From: Helcococcus kunzii ATCC 51366
GTDB taxonomy: Bacteria > Bacillota > Clostridia > Tissierellales > Peptoniphilaceae
Length of the DNA stretch: 64,000 bases
NCBI RefSeq assembly: GCF_000245755.1
Contig: NZ_JH601088.1
Coordinates: forward strand, 1,678,111-1,742,110
Direction: 5' to 3'
In this document: one piece after another, positions 38,262-47,468 of the stretch
Layout: every line of letters begins with the position of its first letter
Position numbering within the stretch: the first letter of the stretch is position 1
The notes under the pieces: generated by a model
Databases searched by the model: none
The model's input: only the letters and a program-made list of their open reading frames with translations
Told to the model about the DNA's origin: nothing
Position numbers and translations under genes: made by a program

Positions 38262-39653
38262 TTAATTTCTTTTTCCATTTAAACCATGAAGATGTTCATT
38301 TTGAATTCTAAATACCACATCTTTAACCAATGCGCTTCTCTTACTTTCGCACTCTAAGAAACTGGTCTGACAACAGTATTCACTATCTTTCATCAAATTC
38401 ATTGCGTAAACCAATCCATTTGTATACTGATTTACATATGGATTATCAATTTGATCTTCTGATGGATCTCCTATCATAACCAATTTTGAATTTTCTCCAG
38501 GTCTTGTAAGTATACCCACTGCGTGCTTTCTCAAAAGGTTTTGGGATTCATCACAAATTATATAGGTATCAGAAATATTTCTACCTCTAATATATGAAAA
38601 TGATTCTACACGTATCTTTTCTTCAGAAATAAGTGAAATCAGCTTGTTATTAACTTTATGGTATTCGTAACCTTGTGCCATAAGTATTCTCTTAAGATTA
38701 TCCCAGTATGGTCTCATTAATGGATCAATTTTTTCTTGTTCATTTCCTGGAAGTGCTGCGTCATTATCGTCTAACATCACATTTGGTCTAAGTAATAGTA
38801 ATTGTCTGACTTTACCTTCTTTTAAAAATTCCATCCCCGCTGCAAGGGCAAGCAATGTTTTACCAGTACCTGCTGGTCCTTGAATGATTGCTAAAGGACA
38901 ACAAGATAATAGCGCATCAAATGCAAACCTCTGTGCGTTATTTACCGGTCTTATACCACTAATCTTTATTTCAGACATATTGATGGATTCCATTAAACCT
39001 TTAGATGCTTTCGCTAAACAAAATCTCCCATTATCACCAATTAATGAAAAATACTCATTCTCAGATGCATCTGTGATACCTAATTCATCTAAAGGAACAG
39101 AATTACCTTCTAATAATTGTAAAAGTGCATCTCCAGGGACATCCTTTAATTCCCTTCTACCTTTATATGATGCCTTAACCATTTGATTTTTATATTCTTC
39201 AACTTGTAATTTAAATCTTGCAATGGCACGATTTGCCATACCATTATCATTTGTTACAAGTATTGTCGGTATATCTTCATCTAAATCTCTGACATATACA
39301 GCAGTTAATATGATTTCAGAATCGAATGGATCTCTCGTTGCTAAAGTGTCCATATATTCTTTGCTGTATGATTCAATAAAATGAATACTTCCTCCATTCT
39401 CCTTATGGTAGACTATTCCATTTTCTGAATCTTCTCCATCATAGTTTGCCATACATTCATTCAAGACATTTCTTATCACCCTATTTGCCGCCCTTGCTGA
39501 TGCTGCCCTCTCCTTATTTCTATAATCTTCTTTAAGGTAATTTAATTCATCAGTTACAGCCGCCGGTATATAGACATTATTGTCTTCAAATCTATAAATG
39601 GCTTCCTCGTCTTGTATCAGAACATTTGTATCTAAGATATAATTTTTTTTCAA
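38262..39653 (-). CDS. PIN domain plus PhoH-like ATPase
   Basis: This 463-residue two-domain protein has an N-terminal PIN ribonuclease domain (about 1-150; YILDTNVLIQDEEAIYRFED with the acidic pocket, and TNDNGMANRA). A PhoH-type ATPase domain follows (about 240-460; Walker A IQGPAGTGKTLLALAAG, Walker B TYIICDESQN). This architecture is common in Firmicutes (YlaK-like) and is thought to act on RNA with ATP use. It stands alone with its own terminator. Confidence 0.88.
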   Translation of the reverse strand: MKKNYILDTNVLIQDEEAIYRFEDNNVYIPAAVTDELNYLKEDYRNKERAASARAANRVIRNVLNECMANYDGEDSENGIVYHKENGGSIHFIESYSKEYMDTLATRDPFDSEIILTAVYVRDLDEDIPTILVTNDNGMANRAIARFKLQVEEYKNQMVKASYKGRRELKDVPGDALLQLLEGNSVPLDELGITDASENEYFSLIGDNGRFCLAKASKGLMESINMSEIKISGIRPVNNAQRFAFDALLSCCPLAIIQGPAGTGKTLLALAAGMEFLKEGKVRQLLLLRPNVMLDDNDAALPGNEQEKIDPLMRPYWDNLKRILMAQGYEYHKVNNKLISLISEEKIRVESFSYIRGRNISDTYIICDESQNLLRKHAVGILTRPGENSKLVMIGDPSEDQIDNPYVNQYTNGLVYAMNLMKDSEYCCQTSFLECESKRSALVKDVVFRIQNEHLHGLNGKRN

Positions 39654-39825
39654 AATTTTTCTCCCTTACTTACTATTCTATTATTAAGATAATTTTTACA
39701 TACAATTTATCTTAATTCCATTGTACCTAGTATATGTAAAGAATATATTAAAACTAAGTTAAATATATTCTATTAAATTTAACATAAGAGATATATAAAT
39801 TTAACATAAAAAATGTTGACCATCT

Positions 39826-39853
39826 TTGACTTTTAGAAAATTTATGTTATAAT
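39826..39853 (+). promoter_or_regulatory. Promoter of hsp20
   Basis: TTGACT (39826-39831), a 16-bp spacer and TATAAT (39848-39853) lie about 40 bp before the Hsp20 start. Upstream, the direct repeat AAATTTAACATAA occurs twice about 25 bp apart (39775-39810) and may be a regulator site. No CIRCE element is present. Confidence 0.6.
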
Positions 39854-39893
39854 ATATTTGTAGGATATAGGTGTAGAAATTAAGGAGGTACTT

Positions 39894-40325
39894 ATGAGAA
39901 GTTTATTACCAAGAGTAAGAAATGGATTTTTAGAACCTACATTTGATGACATGTATGATGTGTTTGATAGATTTATGAGTGACACACCAAGCCAACTATT
40001 TGAAAATAAATTCAAAGTTGACCTACAAAACAACGAAAAGGAATATGTCATAGATGCAGAGTTCCCAGGATACAGTAAAGAAGACATTAAGATAACAATT
40101 GAAAACGACCACTTAGTAATTGGTTGCGAACATAAAGAAGAAAAAGAAGACAAGGATAAAAACTATATTCATAAAGAAAGAAGCTATTCTTCAATGCAAA
40201 GAAGATTTTATTTACCAAATGCTGATGAAGAAAACATCACAGCAGAATTAAAAGACGGTGTTTTAAATATCGTAGTTCCAAAAGTTGAAGAATCTTCAAA
40301 ACAAAAACATATATCAATTAAATAA
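39894..40325 (+). CDS. Hsp20/alpha-crystallin small heat-shock protein
   Basis: This 143-residue chaperone holds unfolded proteins. The alpha-crystallin domain spans about 40-130, with YVIDAEFPGYSKEDIKI, RSYSSMQRRFYLP and the LKDGVLNIVVPK motif near the C-terminus. It has the AAGGAGGTACTT ribosome site, its own promoter and a terminator. Confidence 0.92.
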   Translation: MRSLLPRVRNGFLEPTFDDMYDVFDRFMSDTPSQLFENKFKVDLQNNEKEYVIDAEFPGYSKEDIKITIENDHLVIGCEHKEEKEDKDKNYIHKERSYSSMQRRFYLPNADEENITAELKDGVLNIVVPKVEESSKQKHISIK

Positions 40326-40343
40326 TATATCCTGCTAATTTTT

Positions 40344-40385
40344 GAGCTATTTCACTTATAGAGTTAAGTGTAATAGCTCTTTTTA
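40344..40385 (+). terminator. Terminator after hsp20
   Basis: GAGCTATT / AATAGCTC with further partial pairing inside is followed by TTTTT. Confidence 0.78.
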
Positions 40386-40466
40386 CATAAAATTTACATA
40401 GATTTTACATTATGCAAGTATTTTATTTCTCCCTTATGCTATAATATAAAAAAAAGGGAGGAAACC

Positions 40467-40697
40467 ATGATTATTTGGGGTACAAAAGGTTTCAAAAATG
40501 AATTAGGGCCAACAAGATATCGAGCAGTTTGCAGACATTGTAATAATGAAGTGACATATACAGCCATTGAATATGGTAAGAAATTTTCATTATTCTTTAT
40601 TCCATTAGTTCCTTTTGGGATAAAGAGAATGATTGTTTGTCCAATATGCGGATACGGATATGAAGTTTCAAAAGATGATTTAGAAAAATATATGTAA
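40467..40697 (+). CDS. Small zinc-ribbon protein
   Basis: This 76-residue protein has two cysteine pairs, CRHC and CPIC, about 37 residues apart, which form a zinc ribbon. A short hydrophobic stretch (FSLFFIPLVPFGI) lies between them. Such proteins are common in Firmicutes and of unknown function. AAGGGAGGAAACC precedes the start. Confidence 0.8.
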   Translation: MIIWGTKGFKNELGPTRYRAVCRHCNNEVTYTAIEYGKKFSLFFIPLVPFGIKRMIVCPICGYGYEVSKDDLEKYM

Positions 40698-40710
40698 TTA
40701 AATATTAATA

Positions 40711-40759
40711 TAAAAAGGCTGTTATAAACTTATAATGTAAGTTATAAAACAGCCTTTTA
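40711..40759. terminator. Bidirectional terminator
   Basis: AAAAGGCTGTTATAAACTTA pairs with its near-complement ending at 40758, with A and T runs on both sides. It serves both the zinc-ribbon gene and the convergent phosphatase gene. Confidence 0.82.
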
Positions 40760-40760
40760 A

Positions 40761-41348
40761 TTATTTATTTTCTATATCACTGAAATCATGTGTAACTATT
40801 TCTTGTAAGATAAATTCCCCATCTACATAGTGATAATGAAATAATGAACAATTTTGTATACCACCTTCTCCTCGTCTCACTTCACTTTTATCTAACCAAT
40901 ATCTATAAAACTGAGCAATAGCAGCTCCGTGAGAAACGATTAATATATTTTCTCCTTCTGTATTTTCAGCAATTTCTGTAATTGTGTCAACCATTCTCTT
41001 TTGAAACTCAAATTCATCTTCACCACCAAATTGCACAAAGAAATCTCTATATGGTAATGGAGGATTTAGATGCTCACCTTCACCTTCTAAATCACCAAAA
41101 TTCCATTCCCTCAAGCCTTTCACCCTTTTATATGGCATATCCACCATAATTTCTAATGTATCGCAAGCTCTCTCAGCAGTCGAACTAAATGCTGCATCAA
41201 ATTTTAATCCCAATTTTTCAACATGCTTTCCAGCAATTTCTGCTTGCTTTACACCCAATTCAGTTAATGGAGAATCACACCATCCCTGTATTTTCTTCTG
41301 TCTATTAAATAAAGTTTGGCCATGTCTAACTAAATATAATGATTTCAA
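40761..41348 (-). CDS. Histidine phosphatase family protein
   Basis: This 195-residue phosphoglycerate-mutase-like phosphatase has LVRHGQTLFNRQKKIQGW (phosphohistidine), SSTAERACDTLEI, REWNFGDLEGE and LIVSHGAAIAQF (second catalytic His). The substrate is unknown. Its leader and trailer contain the 11-bp inverted repeat AATACTTATCT / AGATAAGTATT at 41370 and 41452, upstream of the start. Confidence 0.88.
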   Translation of the reverse strand: MKSLYLVRHGQTLFNRQKKIQGWCDSPLTELGVKQAEIAGKHVEKLGLKFDAAFSSTAERACDTLEIMVDMPYKRVKGLREWNFGDLEGEGEHLNPPLPYRDFFVQFGGEDEFEFQKRMVDTITEIAENTEGENILIVSHGAAIAQFYRYWLDKSEVRRGEGGIQNCSLFHYHYVDGEFILQEIVTHDFSDIENK

Positions 41349-41477
41349 TTTTTCCTCCTCTTTAAAAGCAATACTTATCTATAAAATTATTTCGTCATAT
41401 ATTGAAATACCCATAAACACTACATTTGCTTATATTAATTTTTAATTAAAAAGATAAGTATTACTAATGGTCTTCCT

Positions 41478-42869
41478 CTATCTTGATTGTTTTGCCAACC
41501 AATCAAATAAAGTTGTACCGTCATCAGATTTCACATCATTGTTATGAACATAAATCCAAGACCAATGCCCATTATATTGATATGACTTGCCCTCTTCATC
41601 TTTGTAATTTCCACTTAAATCATGAACATCATCAAATACAGTCTGCCTATAATCCTTAAATCCAGTTTTCTCAAATACCTCATTTACCGTGTATTCGTGA
41701 ATTTTTGGATCTACAGTTGTATCATTTTTAGCATAAATCATCCAGATTGGTACATTTTTCATATTTACAATTTCCTCATCAGTGAAATTCTTCGCTTCAT
41801 ATGGAGGACATACTGGAAATGCCGCCGCAAAGAAATCTGGATATGTTGAAATCAAATCATAAGTCATAAAACCACCATTTGAACAACCTCCAACTAATAT
41901 TCTATTTGTGTCAATATCAGGGTTGTCCGCAACATATTTATCAATTAATTCTTTTAGCGATTTAATATAAATACTATTCTCAGCACCAACACTCTCCAAA
42001 TCCACTTTTCCATTCCCTGTATCCATCCAAAATGTAGGTGTTTGTGGAGCTAGCACATATGCATCATCCTCAAACTTACTTTGAAATTCTTCCTTTGCAT
42101 AATTCACCGCCATATTACCAATAATTGGAAGCCTTGGATCATTACCGCCTTCACCTGCACCATGTAACCAAATAACTAAAGGCTTCTTTTCACCTTTTGC
42201 CTCTGGCTTATAATCAGCATAAGTTAACTTCTTACCATCTGATGCTGTAAATTCGCCATAAGTGAATTCATCAGGACTCGGAATACTCATCTTTTCATCA
42301 TCTCTTAAATCAATAGATGCTTCTACATCCAACTTACCTATCTTACTTTCCTCTTTTATCTTTATCTCTTGCTCGAATGGATCACACCAAGTATTAAGAC
42401 TTGTATTCATACTAAAAATTAATGGATTACCCTCATTTGGTGTAGCTTTTGTCTGAATTGTTATGTATTTTCCTTCTTTATCAGTAGTCTTCTCTCCATT
42501 TTCATCACTCAAATATACATCTTCAATTGTCCTAGGATTTTCAGAAATAATATGATCAGGAGCTTTCCCCTCTTTCTCAAATTTTTCCCAATCAAAAGCT
42601 TCCTTTCTTTCAATCATTGAAAAATCTTCTTTATTTATCTTATCTGCAGTGATGTTCTTATCCAACTCTATAACAGTTTTCACCACCGCTGGACCCCAAT
42701 CAAAACCTTCAACAATTACTTTTTACTTCCCCTTATATTCCATAGGTTTACTCTCCTCATTCGACACTTCCATATTACTTTCTTCATTCGTTTCTTGTTG
42801 TTTAGCACAAGCCACAAAAAATAGTGATAAAACCATTAATGTAGAAAATATTTTAATAAACTTCTTCAT
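41478..42869 (-). pseudogene. Lipoprotein esterase/peptidase gene interrupted by an in-frame stop
   Basis: The full frame starts at ATG 42869 behind GGGGGTG with a lipoprotein signal peptide (lipobox FVAC, Cys21). Codon 49 is TAA (42723-42725). The frame then continues without shift to 41478, giving an alpha/beta hydrolase of the PHB-depolymerase/prolyl-oligopeptidase-like type: VIWLHGAGEGG, GGCSNGGFMTYDL (nucleophile Ser), YAKNDTTVDP (Asp) and GHWSWIYV (His). An N-terminal beta domain precedes it. As it stands only the 48-residue lipopeptide would be secreted, unless translation restarts at the GTG codons at 42689/42686. The nonsense change looks recent because the rest is intact. Confidence 0.75.
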
Positions 42870-42935
42870 TCTACACCCCCTTTAATATAGATATATCAAA
42901 CGGATTACGTTTTCTCAATGTAGATTTTCTCCTGA

Positions 42936-43062
42936 TGGGAGGAAAATTGTTGGATTGAAGTGAATGAGTTGAGGTTTGGGAGAATGAGGGGATGATAAAT
43001 TGGACGGATGTAGATTTGGGAGAATAATGGCTGATAAATTGAACGGATGTAGGTTTGGGGCC
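42936..43062. repeat. Family E2: G-rich tandem repeat of about 40 bp
   Basis: TTTGGGAGAATGAGGG and TTTGGGAGAATAATGG units share GATAAATTGRACGGATGTAG and recur at about 40 bp. The composition resembles family E1 at 22728. No gene is visible. Confidence 0.6.
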
Positions 43063-43087
43063 GGGCGCATGTGGAAATGTATAGATT

Positions 43088-43340
43088 GACCCTAGCGTTT
43101 TGGATTTTTCTAAATTTGCTAGGGCTGAAAATCAAGGTTTGACCCTAGCGTTTCTGATTTTTTGTAATTCACTAGGGCTAAAATTCGCTTTTTCACCCTT
43201 GCGTTTTTATTTTTTCTTAATTCGCTAGGGTTAAAATTTCAATTTTGACCCTTGCAATTTTAAATTTTTCAAATCCGCTAGGGTTTTGAGGTCATTTTTC
43301 ACCCTTGCATTTTTACCTTTTGGTTATCTGCTAGGGTCAT
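43088..43340. repeat. Family B: five 53-bp tandem palindromic repeats
   Basis: Units start at 43088, 43141, 43194, 43247 and 43300, an exact 53-bp period. Each has a left arm CCCTAGCG (later CCCTTGCG) and, about 21 bp further, a right arm GCTAGGG. The left arm drifts to CCCTTGCA in later units. The 42.9-43.5 kb gap contains only repeats and a terminator. Confidence 0.88.
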
Positions 43341-43432
43341 GAAACTATTTTATTCTAATATCTTTACTTATTTAGTTAAATCATCAACATTTTGAATATT
43401 GTTACAAATATAATAGATTTTATTATCTAATC

Positions 43433-43455
43433 TATGGTCCGTATATATCCCACCC
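43433..43455. repeat. Solitary half-copy of repeat family A
   Basis: TATGGTCCGTATATATCCC here matches the left half of the family A units at 22998-23341, 20 kb away. The right half is missing. Confidence 0.65.
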
Positions 43456-43479
43456 CAAACCTACACACTCTATAAACTA

Positions 43480-43505
43480 AAAAAGATACCCGACAGGGTA
43501 TCTTT
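43480..43505. terminator. Terminator after the dlt-like operon
   Basis: AAAGATACCC-GACA-GGGTATCTTT has A and T runs on both sides, so it can act on the minus-strand operon ending at 43541. Confidence 0.85.
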
Positions 43506-43540
43506 CTTTCTTAAATTCTAATTAATTCTATTCAAACCGC

Positions 43541-44557
43541 CTATTTCTCATATTTTCTATTTATTATCTCTATCTCTTTTTCAAATAATTGTTTTGTTTC
43601 GTTTGAGATGTTTTCTTTATATTCTGGGTAATTTGTTGAGATGTAATTAGCAAAGTATTTGCTGATTTTTTTGCCACCATTATAGTTTAGATGGGCATTG
43701 TCGTAGAAATCGGTTTTTGTGTCGATTCCTAATTGTGTGTATAGTTTTTCTGATGTAAAGTCTATTATTTTTAGATTGTGTTTTTTGGCGAATTTATGGT
43801 ACTCTTCAATTTCATTAAGTGTATAATCCATTTTAGGTAAAATGTAAAGTATTACTTCTATATCGTTTGATTTAGCAAGATTGATGATTTTGGTTAAATA
43901 TTTTTCTCCAACTTCTGACTTTTTGAAGTTTTTATCATACTTCATGTATTCAGGTGTGAAGTTTACTGGTTTTACCTTTTTCACTTGAAATGATGTGATT
44001 TCCTCTTTATCTTCAATTTCAAAGAAATCTTCTTTTTTTAGTCTATTCCATCTATCATGATATTTTAAGATTGGAATATAATAGCCCTTAGTGTAATCTT
44101 TATCGAATTCATTTTTTAATCCTTGTATGTACCCCTTTTTATTATCTATTGCAGTTAGTGCATAAAAGAAGTTTGTTTCATGATGTTCTATATTTGGATT
44201 TACTTCTCTAGTTAATCCAAGGATGTCTTGAAAAAGAAGTTTAACATCTTTATTTTCTTTTATATAGTCTTCAAAGAGATGATATGAAGCAAATGGGGAT
44301 TGTAGGTTATGAGCAAGGCTAAATACAGGTATTCCACTATTTTCAAATATTTTAGCTTGGTTTATAGCTGTAAATGAGCCACTTGAACCAAGAAAAAGAG
44401 TTTTTGTATCTGAATTTGAGAAATCTTTCATTTTTTCATATCTGAATTTGTATTGATCACTTTTGTATTCCCACTTTTCTCTTAAAATATTCCCAGCAGA
44501 GAATATCATTACGATTAATATTAAATTAAATACTAATGCTTTTGTTAATTTTTTCAT
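43541..44557 (-). CDS. SGNH-fold acyltransferase-like protein (second copy)
   Basis: This 338-residue protein has one N-terminal membrane anchor and an extracellular SGNH-like domain: LFLGSSGSFTAINQAK (nucleophile Ser) near residue 55, and DFYDNAHLNYNGGKKIS with the Asp-x-x-His near residue 285. Its place beside MBOAT, carrier protein and ligase genes parallels DltD, which helps move D-alanine onto teichoic acid. It is about half identical to its upstream neighbour throughout, so it is a tandem duplicate. It ends the operon. Confidence 0.75.
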   Translation of the reverse strand: MKKLTKALVFNLILIVMIFSAGNILREKWEYKSDQYKFRYEKMKDFSNSDTKTLFLGSSGSFTAINQAKIFENSGIPVFSLAHNLQSPFASYHLFEDYIKENKDVKLLFQDILGLTREVNPNIEHHETNFFYALTAIDNKKGYIQGLKNEFDKDYTKGYYIPILKYHDRWNRLKKEDFFEIEDKEEITSFQVKKVKPVNFTPEYMKYDKNFKKSEVGEKYLTKIINLAKSNDIEVILYILPKMDYTLNEIEEYHKFAKKHNLKIIDFTSEKLYTQLGIDTKTDFYDNAHLNYNGGKKISKYFANYISTNYPEYKENISNETKQLFEKEIEIINRKYEK

Positions 44558-44581
44558 TAAAACACCTAAATTCTTTTTTAC

Positions 44582-45607
44582 TTACTGTTGTTTTTCATAT
44601 TTTGCTTTTATTATTCTTATTTCTCTTTCAAAGATGTCTCTTGTTGATTGAGATATGTCTGTTTGCAAATGAGGATAATTTTCTACAATGTAGTTTGAGA
44701 AATATTTACTGATTTTCTTGCCACCTTCATAATTTAAATGGATGGTATCAGCAAAATCTGTTTTTATATCGATGCCTACTTGGTTGAATAGTTGATCTGA
44801 TGTGAAATCAATTATTGGCGCATTGTGTCGCTGTGCAAATTTATGGTATTCTTCAATTTCATTTAATGAGTAATCCATTTTTGGAAGAATATAAAACACG
44901 ACATCTATATCGTTTGATTTTGCTAAATCTAGAATTTTCATTAAATACTTCTCACCAATGTCTGATTTTTTGAAGTCTTTATCCTCTTTCATATAGCCAT
45001 CTTCATAGTTTATATCGGCTACTTTGGTTAATTGGTATGATGTGATTGTATTTACTTCATCAATTTCAAAGAAATCCTGACTTTTTAATCTGTTCCATCT
45101 GTCATGATATTTTAAAATTGGCATATAGTAGCTAATTCTAAAATCTTTATCAAATTCCGCTTTTAACTCATTTAGATATTTTTCTTTATCTTTAATTGAT
45201 ACTAAAGCGTTATAAAATCTCGTTTCACGCTCATGGTTATTTGGAGTTACCTCTCTTGTTAGACCTAGGATGTCTAAAAATAGTACTTCTACTCCCTCAT
45301 TTTCTTTTATAAAATCTTCAAAAAGGTGATATGAAGTGAAAGGAGATTGTAAAAGATGCGCAAGATTTACCGTTGGCACTTCAGTCTCTTCAAATATTTT
45401 TGTTTGATTGATTGCAGTAAATGCCCCACTTGAACCAAGAAAGATTGATTTAATATCATTATTATTAAAATCATCCCTCATCATTTGATATCTAGTTTTG
45501 TATTGACCATCGTTATATTCCCATTTCTCTCTTAAAATATTTCCCGTATATAAGATGATCAGTATTAATATTAGATTAAATACTAACGTTTTAACTAATC
45601 TCTTCAT
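44582..45607 (-). CDS. SGNH-fold acyltransferase-like protein (first copy)
   Basis: This 341-residue paralogue of the next protein has the same order: N-terminal anchor, IFLGSSGAFTAINQTK with the candidate Ser, a conserved middle (PILKYHDRWNRLK) and DFADTIHLNYEGGKKIS with Asp/His. It probably acts outside the cell with the MBOAT protein as a DltD-like acyl-transfer or editing partner. Two copies may act on different acceptors or as a heterodimer. Confidence 0.75.
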   Translation of the reverse strand: MKRLVKTLVFNLILILIILYTGNILREKWEYNDGQYKTRYQMMRDDFNNNDIKSIFLGSSGAFTAINQTKIFEETEVPTVNLAHLLQSPFTSYHLFEDFIKENEGVEVLFLDILGLTREVTPNNHERETRFYNALVSIKDKEKYLNELKAEFDKDFRISYYMPILKYHDRWNRLKSQDFFEIDEVNTITSYQLTKVADINYEDGYMKEDKDFKKSDIGEKYLMKILDLAKSNDIDVVFYILPKMDYSLNEIEEYHKFAQRHNAPIIDFTSDQLFNQVGIDIKTDFADTIHLNYEGGKKISKYFSNYIVENYPHLQTDISQSTRDIFEREIRIIKAKYEKQQ

Positions 45608-45655
45608 CCAAACCCCTGTAACTTTCTGAAATGTCTAAATAAGAATTGTTCGTTT

Positions 45656-47236
45656 CTAAAATCCTCTATAAATGAAATCTGCCACTTGTATGCCGTCTCC
45701 GTAAATACCAAAGATTAAAACAAACATAATTGCTGCATAATACACAATCCATCTGAATATAATGTTTTGTTCAGCAATTGATTCTCTAATTTTAACACCA
45801 TGTTCTTGTAATAAGCTGATAACTGTTAAAATTAAAATGGCAATGATAAGCAAGTTAAAATTAGGTCTATCTAATCCTAATTTATATAGGCTTCCATCAC
45901 ATAATATCCATGGATTTCTCACCGTTAATGAATTTTTCATCAATCTTAGACATTCCCTCAAACCGACATGAGCAGTTCTTGAAAAGAATCGACCAAATAC
46001 GACAATTGCAATGGTACGGTTTACTTGCAAGAATTTCCAGCCAAATTTATCAGGATCTATATTGAATTTTTCATAAAATTTTAGATAAAGTGGTTCTAAA
46101 ATTGTACTTGACATGATAATTATCCCATGGTAGATACCAAAGGCTACATAGACCCAATTGGCCCCATGCCAGATACCAACTAAAATAAATACTATCATGG
46201 ACGCCAGACTTGGAGCTATTTGCTTACCAAATTTAGGTCCTAATTTTTTTCTTGAAAATTTACTTAACTTAGAAAATGGCTTTGATAATGATAAAGGATA
46301 AAATACATAATCTCTCATCCATGAACCAAGTGTAATGTGCCATCTCTTCCAAAATTCTGAGACGGATCTTGCAAAATATGGTCGTTCAAAGTTTTTAACA
46401 AGATTAATGCCAATAGCTTCGGAAATACCAGTGATGATATCCATTCCCCCTGAAAAATCACCATAAATTTGAATGGTATAAAATAGCACGGCAATAATTA
46501 GATACAAACCCTGATATTTTTGGGTATCAGCAAAAATCGTATCTACTATAATTTTAGCTCTGTCGGCTATAACAATTTTTTTGAAATATCCAAATAACAT
46601 CAATTGCAGTCCAAATGTAAATTTCTTATAATCAAATATATGACCTGCTATTAATTGATCAAATAAATCACTGAATCTGTGTATTGGTCCTTGAATAATT
46701 TGTGGAAAATAAGCTAAAAATAGAGAAAATTGAAAGAAATTTTCAACAGGTTTCGCCTTATTTCTGTACACATCAATAAGATATCCCATAGCTTGAAATG
46801 TGTAAAATGAAATACCAAGAGGTAGAAACATTCTAAATATTGGGATATCGAAATTTAGATTGATGCTACTCAAAAATCTATTTATATTTCTAAAAATAAA
46901 AACGGAATACTTTAGATATCCAAGTATACCAAAGTTTAATACTAGAGCTAATACTAGCCACTTACGTTGATGTGACTTAATAATGTTTTTATCTTGCCTT
47001 GTTAATTTACCTGTATCGGGCTGATAATGTTCTCTAATACTATAAATTTTTTTCGCTATAAAATAAGTTGATAATGTTGTAATAAATAAATACACAGAAA
47101 ACCATGTTTCTGTGAAGAAATAAAAGAAATAGCTACTTAATAGTAGCACTATCCATTGTTTGCTAGGTTTAGTTATAAAATATAATAAAAAAGTAACTGC
47201 AATAAAAATAAAAAAGTTTAATGAGGTCAGTCCCAT
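45656..47236 (-). CDS. MBOAT family O-acyltransferase (DltB/AlgI-like)
   Basis: This 526-residue polytopic membrane enzyme shows FWKRWHITLGSWMRDYVFYPL and, near residue 360, IFILVGIWHGANWVYVAFGIYHG, with the invariant MBOAT histidine. It should move an acyl or aminoacyl group from a carrier across the membrane onto an extracellular polymer. At 526 residues and with this sequence pattern it looks closer to AlgI-type MBOATs than to the roughly 400-residue DltB. It starts 1 bp after the carrier protein stop. Confidence 0.88.
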   Translation of the reverse strand: MGLTSLNFFIFIAVTFLLYFITKPSKQWIVLLLSSYFFYFFTETWFSVYLFITTLSTYFIAKKIYSIREHYQPDTGKLTRQDKNIIKSHQRKWLVLALVLNFGILGYLKYSVFIFRNINRFLSSINLNFDIPIFRMFLPLGISFYTFQAMGYLIDVYRNKAKPVENFFQFSLFLAYFPQIIQGPIHRFSDLFDQLIAGHIFDYKKFTFGLQLMLFGYFKKIVIADRAKIIVDTIFADTQKYQGLYLIIAVLFYTIQIYGDFSGGMDIITGISEAIGINLVKNFERPYFARSVSEFWKRWHITLGSWMRDYVFYPLSLSKPFSKLSKFSRKKLGPKFGKQIAPSLASMIVFILVGIWHGANWVYVAFGIYHGIIIMSSTILEPLYLKFYEKFNIDPDKFGWKFLQVNRTIAIVVFGRFFSRTAHVGLRECLRLMKNSLTVRNPWILCDGSLYKLGLDRPNFNLLIIAILILTVISLLQEHGVKIRESIAEQNIIFRWIVYYAAIMFVLIFGIYGDGIQVADFIYRGF

Positions 47237-47237
47237 A

Positions 47238-47468
47238 TTACTCTAATTTCCCGTCAACTAATTCCACCATTGCTTCTAAAGTATTGAAATTATCTGGAAC
47301 AAGTTCATCAACATCAATATCAATGTCAAATTCATCATTTAAATCTTGTACTAAAGAAACAATATCAAAAGAATCCAAAACACCTTCATCAATCATGTGT
47401 TTTTCTTCTCTAGGATCAATATCCGGTCTTAATTCCTCTAAAATTTGAATAATTCTACTTTCTGTCAT
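47238..47468 (-). CDS. Acyl/aminoacyl carrier protein (DltC-like)
   Basis: This 76-residue carrier has the phosphopantetheine serine in GVLDSFDIVSLV (Ser about 31) and an acidic surface (DEFDIDIDVDELVPD). It would carry the product of the adjacent ligase to the MBOAT enzyme. It overlaps the GNAT gene end by 14 bp. GGAGGGCATCAA precedes the start. Confidence 0.9.
   Translation of the reverse strand: MTESRIIQILEELRPDIDPREEKHMIDEGVLDSFDIVSLVQDLNDEFDIDIDVDELVPDNFNTLEAMVELVDGKLE

Noticed and set aside
42723..42725. Programmed readthrough or recoding at the internal stop
   Set aside because: The codon is TAA, not TGA or TAG, and no stem-loop suggesting selenocysteine insertion was seen; a nonsense mutation is simpler.
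42905..43135. 76-codon minus-strand frame
   Set aside because: It lies in the E2/B repeat region and its composition follows the repeats.
43088..43340. Possible CRISPR array (regular 53-bp spacing)
   Set aside because: The sequence between arms is also conserved, there are no unique spacers, and no cas genes are present. It is a tandem palindromic repeat.
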